Source: Poecilobothrus nobilitatus
Taxonomy: Eukaryota > Arthropoda > Insecta > Diptera > Dolichopodidae
DNA length: 64,000 bases
Assembly: GCA_947095535.1 (NCBI GenBank)
Contig: OX352774.1
Coordinates: forward strand, 114,083,996-114,147,995
Direction: 5' to 3'
The position numbers and the translations under genes are program-made. How positions within the stretch are numbered: position 1 is the stretch's first letter; each line of letters begins with the position of its first letter. A model generated the notes under the pieces. It was given only the letters and a program-made list of their open reading frames with translations, made no database searches and had not been told where the DNA came from. Shown here piece after piece: positions 58,341 to 64,000 of the stretch.

Positions 58341-61300
58341 TGTTTTTTTTTTTTTTTTAATTTTTCAGAAGAGCCTTTTCTAATATTTTTAATGTCTCTA
58401 TTGAATGAAAATGAAACTTTTCTAAACGAATTCACTTGAATTAGTTGTAAAATTTGTACAATAATCAAATCTGGGACTGTTGATAATTTTTTTTTTTTCC
58501 TATTTTACTAGGATTTTAAATGTTCCGAATTTTTATATTGTCTTTTTGAATTTTTTTTTTAGTTTTTGTTTTTTATACTAAGTTTCATTTAATTTTGTAC
58601 TTTTTAGAATAGATTTTATTCAAAAAAAAAAAATAAAAATATAAAAATGATGTTTTATTATTAAGGTCAATATTTTATTATCCCTTCCCTTCACTTCGAC
58701 TTCGACTTCTTCACATCCCATTCATGTTCTTTTTTTTTTTTTTTTTTGAAATATAAATGAAAGAAATGGAAAGATAAATTTGGAATAAATTTTATTTTAT
58801 TTAATAGAAATAAAAAAAAAATATATAAAAAAAAACTCTTGTGGTTGAAAATTTATTTAAAGATTTTATTATTTAGGTAAGTGTAAAATTTATTGTTTGC
58901 TTGTCTGGGGTTGTAAAACTTAGATTTTGGTTTCTTTTTTTGGCCTAAAAATTTTAAATTCATTTTTCTTTTTTTCTATTTTTAATTTTAGAATCAATTT
59001 AGATATTTATATAATTTTAAATTTTGAAAAATTATATAATATTAAAAAATATTAAACAAATATTAAATGAATTAAATGAAATTATTTAATGAAACCAAAG
59101 AAAATTGTACACCATAATTTAGTAAAATTATTACAATATTAATTCATATTAGCATTTTATTAGAAAAAAGTGACAAATATTTACATGTATTTGTTACCAG
59201 CTGGTTCAAACCAATGAAATGGTACATGTAGATAGATATTTAGTGTTAATATTAAAATTAAATTTATTGGTGTTTTCTTTTCTGATTTGTGATCTGATCC
59301 TTTTTACATTACTGATTTCTTACTTACAACAATTCATAAATTTTCTTTCTTCACATTAAATGCGTTGTGGTCGGATTTTAGTTTAGAAAGATCAAAATGT
59401 ACATTTTCTCCCTCTTGACCGGAAAAGGCCAATTGGTTGGGGTTATTAATGAACATTGCTACCTTTCCGATAAATATGCTAGAAGATTAGTTTTGCATCA
59501 GAATCTCAACTGTACATTTTGCAGAGGAATTAACGCAATATAGAGTATGAAGAACTTTCTCTGCACATTCCCCAATTTAAAAAAAAAAGACAGAATATCT
59601 CGGTAGTTTCTTTTCCCAAGATTTAGATGAACTCTCTGACATGAATATCAGAAGCTTTCAGAACTTCTTTCGACAGAGTAATAACTATGGTGGCATAAAT
59701 TTAGGATAATTTAACACCTACTCTTAACACGAATAAGCAGATATTTGAAGGTGCATTACGGAGATAAACTTTAGCAATTACTAACGCGTTAGCACAAGCT
59801 TCATTAAAAAGTAAATTTATATATAACACAGAATTCATTATTAGAAAAATATTTCTATAAGAAATTGTATTCAATCACACAACCGATTAAAAGTAAAATG
59901 TATAAATTTTGAACTTTAGTAAGGAACCTGTTGGCCGATTAATCCATTAAGTGATTAATATCAACTTTTGAAAATATTGATATAATTAAATTCAAATTAT
60001 TGTAAACGTTTATTAGAACGGTAAGAGCATAATACCAATTAATAGGTTAAAAAAACAAAGTCTTGGAAATTTGGCAAACTTAGAAATGTAACCATTAATC
60101 TAAGTACAAGGTGATTTTAAAAAAGAACAAATTTGTAAATTTTTGAGGGTTAACTTTGAGAGTTATTTTTATGGAATGAGGGATTTAAATTTTTTTCTTT
60201 CCCTTTTGTAGGTTCAATGGTTGTTCTATCTGTTTCCAAAAATATCAAAAAGAAACCGAAATTTCATTATAAAGAAAGTATCTATATTTTGGTTTTTTCA
60301 TAATTGTTTTTTTTAATTTACAGTTATAATATGAAAGAAAAACATATATATATATTATAAACCTTTACCGAAATTTCTCTTGCCTTCCTTAATTTCCTTA
60401 ATTAATTTTCTCAATTTTTCTGAATCTCAGCAAGGTTCCTCAAAATGCGCTTATTCATAAAATTTACAAATAGTTAACGGTATTTTCCCATTTTTTTTCC
60501 AGCCGTTCTTTGTTTTACGTTTACATAAATTACACATTTACAAGATATAATTTTTAATTAAATTCCTATTTTTGTTGAAAATGATTTTCTTTTAAAATGT
60601 GAAGATTTCCCAAAAATATAAGTTAACTTCTTTATTAGTTTCTATTCTACAGTTGGGTTTCGACTATTTTGATTATTCAACTTAAAGTTTTTTCGTTAGG
60701 TACCTGTATAACAATTCACAATAACAAAATTCACATATCATTATTAAAAATTTTTTGTTCCAATTTTTATTTCTTAAAATTTCTGAAAATAAATGAAAAA
60801 TATTTCAAAAATTGTTATTATTTTGGAAATTGGTTTTTTTTTTTTAAAACAAACTTTATATTTTGTACCTGTCAATTTGAATATAATTTTGGGGGTTTTC
60901 TATAGATATAAATAAGAAGATAAAAAAAATCTTTATCATAATAATAAAATGAATTTTAAAATGAAAACAGTTTTTTGTATTCTGTACAGTTTCATTAGTT
61001 GTCTTCTATTCAATTGTTGCTTCGTTTTGTTTTTTTTTTTTTTTTGCTTTTTGTTTAAGTCGTACTGTATGTCACTCATATGACGTGTACAGGTGTTAGT
61101 AATCTAGCTAACTTAGATTACAATACGGTCGGCTACGTGCAATTCTACTTCTTAAATTTCAGTTTTACTTTTTTTTTTAAGTTTTTTTAAATGATTTTTG
61201 ATTTTTTTTTTTTGTTTCTTATTTTAGTAATTTAAAATAAGCAGAATAAAAATAATTTTTTAATATTTTATTATCTTCTTATTTTTTATATTTAGGAAAT

Positions 61301-64000
61301 TTAATATTAACCCTCACGTGAAAACGTTAATTTTTATTCAGTGAATGAATCGATTGTGTATCAGATAGATTTCGCAAGTGTTAGTATGTTAGTAAAAGAT
61401 ACCAAATAATAATTTAGTTTTGTTAATTAATAAATTTAATTACATGAAATATATTAACAGTTAAGCATAACGACAAGTATGTTCACATCTCATATTGGGC
61501 ATACAAATATGGAAACTACAGCTATTATTTATACTACTGAACCACTTTTATTGATCATGCTTCCGTACAATCTAGCTTAAAGTGTTAGTTTGTTAAAATT
61601 AATATTGAAAAGTTCAGATTTGGAGGTGGTTTCGCTTTCGCTCGAAGCATTTTCGAAATTTTGATGCTCTGTCTAAACCTTATCTGGTGTCGAATATATG
61701 GGCCAAAGATATCCCAACGAACCATCATTTCAATTTGATCAAAGATAAGGATATCAACGACAAATCGTTGTTATTGAAGCGAATTTAAAGTATGTAATTA
61801 AAAATAATGTGGCTTCTAAATATTTAATAAAAACTTAAAATATAAATTTTAACAAAAAATATGTTTTAAATAAAACAAAAAATTTTAAATATCGAAAGCC
61901 CAAAAACAATATTGTAAAAAGACACTGCACTGAAGACACACTATAAAATTGATATATGATGAATCATTAAAATTAGAAAAATTTTAATTAGTATGTATTG
62001 CCAATAGTGAATTGAGTACTAATTCAAAGGCAATATATAAAGTTTATATAGTTTTTAAATAAAGTTATTCACTATAAAATTAAAATTTATAAGAAAAATG
62101 ATAGTATAATCAAGTTTATGGTCTAATTTTCAAATCAACATTTTTTTAAGAAGAAAGTTATTCCGCCTGTTTACACTGGTTACATTATTCAGTTGCAGCT
62201 TTTTCTTTTTCTTTCCCACTTCCTCACTTCTTCCAAAAACAAAAAATTTAAAACGAAAAAAAACGACGAAAATGCGTAAAATTTCGAAAACCTTTATTCA
62301 TTTTTGTTAACCAACATTTAGCTACTTTAGCTGTTGCAAGTCACCAATACAATATGTAAAGCAATAATAAAAATTTTATCAGAACAAAAAAATAAGTTAT
62401 AATATTAGTGCACACATATAAAGTTGCAACTACAAAACAAAACTTAATGCAAAAGCGAGAGTTTTGCAGCACATTTTAAATACAATAATGAACAAGTGTA
62501 AAAAGGGCCAATGATTGTAAAATGGGCTGAAAATAAAAACTTGATAAGTTAGCAGCTAATTTTTATCAACAAACGCAACTTCTAAAATCCAAATGGAATA
62601 TTTTCACATCCATCATATTCACGAGATTAGCCATTGTGCCACTTTTTTTTTTTACACTTCAAAAAATTTCTTAAGGGAAATCGAAATTTAATACCACCAC
62701 CCGATTTCTTATTCAACATGAGGGTTAAAAGTATAGAATATCAGAAGGTAGTTCACATTTGTAGATTTAAAATTTTTTGAAGATTGGGTAAAGCATATTA
62801 ATATGATCCCTTACGTGATGTGAATATTTTCTATTGTATGTATTTAAAAAAAAAAAGAATAAAAACAAAACAAAAAAAAAAAATAGGAAAAACAAATAAA
62901 GAAAGTGCCTCCATTAATTTTTTGTATGTGATTTTTCTTCCCTATTCCTGTTCCTAACAAAAAAAAAAACAAATTCTATGGATCTTTTCCCTTTTCCTGT
63001 TTTTTTTTTTCTTTTTTTAATACTGTTAAAGATCGAAAGCTTTCCAAAATAATGTACAAATGTTGGGGGGCTTTATGTAATTTACTTCTATATCTATTAG
63101 ACTTATTATAAAAACAGAGAAAAAATAAAACTAAACAAAACAAAACCAAAAGAAAAGACGAATGCTAACAAAATCAAGGAAAACTTCTTAGAAAAGCCTT
63201 AATATAATTCTAAAAATAAATGTTTTCTTTTTGTTTTTCTTTTTTTTGTGAAAAATAGAATATAATGCAAACAAAAGGAAATCCTCTCAAAGGATCAATT
63301 TTTTTGGTTTTTTTGCTGTTGTTTATATTATTTTTTAGCTAGGACAAAATAAATGTGTAATAATGAAAAAAAAAAAAAGAGGAAAATTTTTTCGGTTTTA
63401 TTTCTAGTATTGTATAAAAGGTATTGAAGTTATTAAGTATTGTTTACGATAAGGTAGAAAAAAACTAAAAAAAAAAAAACTGAAAAGAAAAATTTTATTT
63501 ATAATATATAAAAATTTTTCTATGAATAAATAGAAAGGAAATACATACTTACTAATAATCTGTTGTGAGAAATAAAATACACGTAAATAAAGAAAAACAA
63601 AAAACAAAAAAAAAGGAAAATCCTTCTAAAATTTTGATTTAGTAATTCTCGTACATATATTATATTATATAATATCAGAGAAATGATTAATTAAGTAACT
63701 TAATCTTATGATTATTAAAATCCTTTTTTTTTTTTTTTGAATTTTTTAGTTTCTTCTTCCGTTTGTTTTTTTTTTATGTTTTTGTTATGATTTGAAGAAA
63801 GAAATTGTTTTGTTTTTATCAAGATTTTAAGGAATTTCTTTTATATTTATAATATGAATACTTGAGAACCTTTTTTCAATTTATGGTTTATGATTTTTAA
63901 GAATGAATTATAATTGATTTTCATTACTATAACATTCACACTATTAAACTACAGATTTTGTTTATTTTAATAAATATAAGATTTGTTTTTTTTTTTTTTT
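58341..64000. other. AT-rich terminal spacer with three patches of balanced composition
   Basis: Mostly low complexity. Exceptions: 59340-59770, 61062-61150 and 61460-61800 (see findings), none of which yields a recognised domain. Open frames at 60669-60905 and 63404-63607 are Phe/Ile/Lys-rich low complexity. Confidence 0.5.

Overview
This window is gene-poor, very AT-rich eukaryotic DNA (about three quarters A+T by eye, not computed). I found no intact protein-coding gene, rRNA, true tRNA gene, CRISPR array or bacterial-style operon. Every block with a recognisable identity is a transposable element or a remnant of one. The rest is AT-rich spacer with many A or T runs, probably intergenic or a very long intron. 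The repeat set points to an insect, most likely a fly. It includes DINE-1/INE-1-like Helentron derivatives with a (GTCC)n microsatellite, tRNA-headed SINEs, jockey/CR1-type and other LINE remnants, and hAT elements. The taxonomic call is inference.

Layout. 0.7-6.0 kb is a cluster of Helentron-associated elements (HINEs): a decayed minus copy (723-1312), a minus family-B copy with three ~259-bp internal repeats (1571-2859), and, directly abutting it, a minus family-A copy (2860-2951 plus 4533-6016) that was split by a plus family-A copy (2952-4532). This leaves a ~3.15-kb inverted repeat. A further full family-A copy lies at 15867-17374 and a 5' piece at 17690-18032. Family-B copies lie at 29496-30221, 36395-37212 and 40541-41913. 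Very decayed relatives lie near 11.5, 32.4, 39.4 and 57.7 kb.

DNA transposons: a 236-bp hAT MITE with a perfect 8-bp target duplication (21685-21920), and a decayed ~1.95-kb hAT element (27009-28963) with the C-terminal end of a transposase and an inserted LINE tail. LINE reverse-transcriptase remnants lie near 26.1-26.8, 27.1-27.9, 37.2-37.7, 39.6-39.8, 45.6-45.8, 48.6-48.8 and 52.8-54.1 kb. Five tRNA-derived SINEs lie at 24554, 34511 (minus), 43621, 49807 and 56561; three have target-site duplications that can be read by eye. A 36-bp LINE 3' stub with a perfect 13-bp duplication is at 32414-32449.

Beyond these are fold-back-like repeats (33.4-33.8 kb and 47.8-48.6 kb), a few hairpins, minisatellites and simple repeats. 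Two stretches of more balanced composition (59.3-59.8 and 61.5-61.8 kb) may hold unrecognised coding or TE sequence. No gene network can be described; the biology of the window is transposon nesting, tandem insertion and decay.
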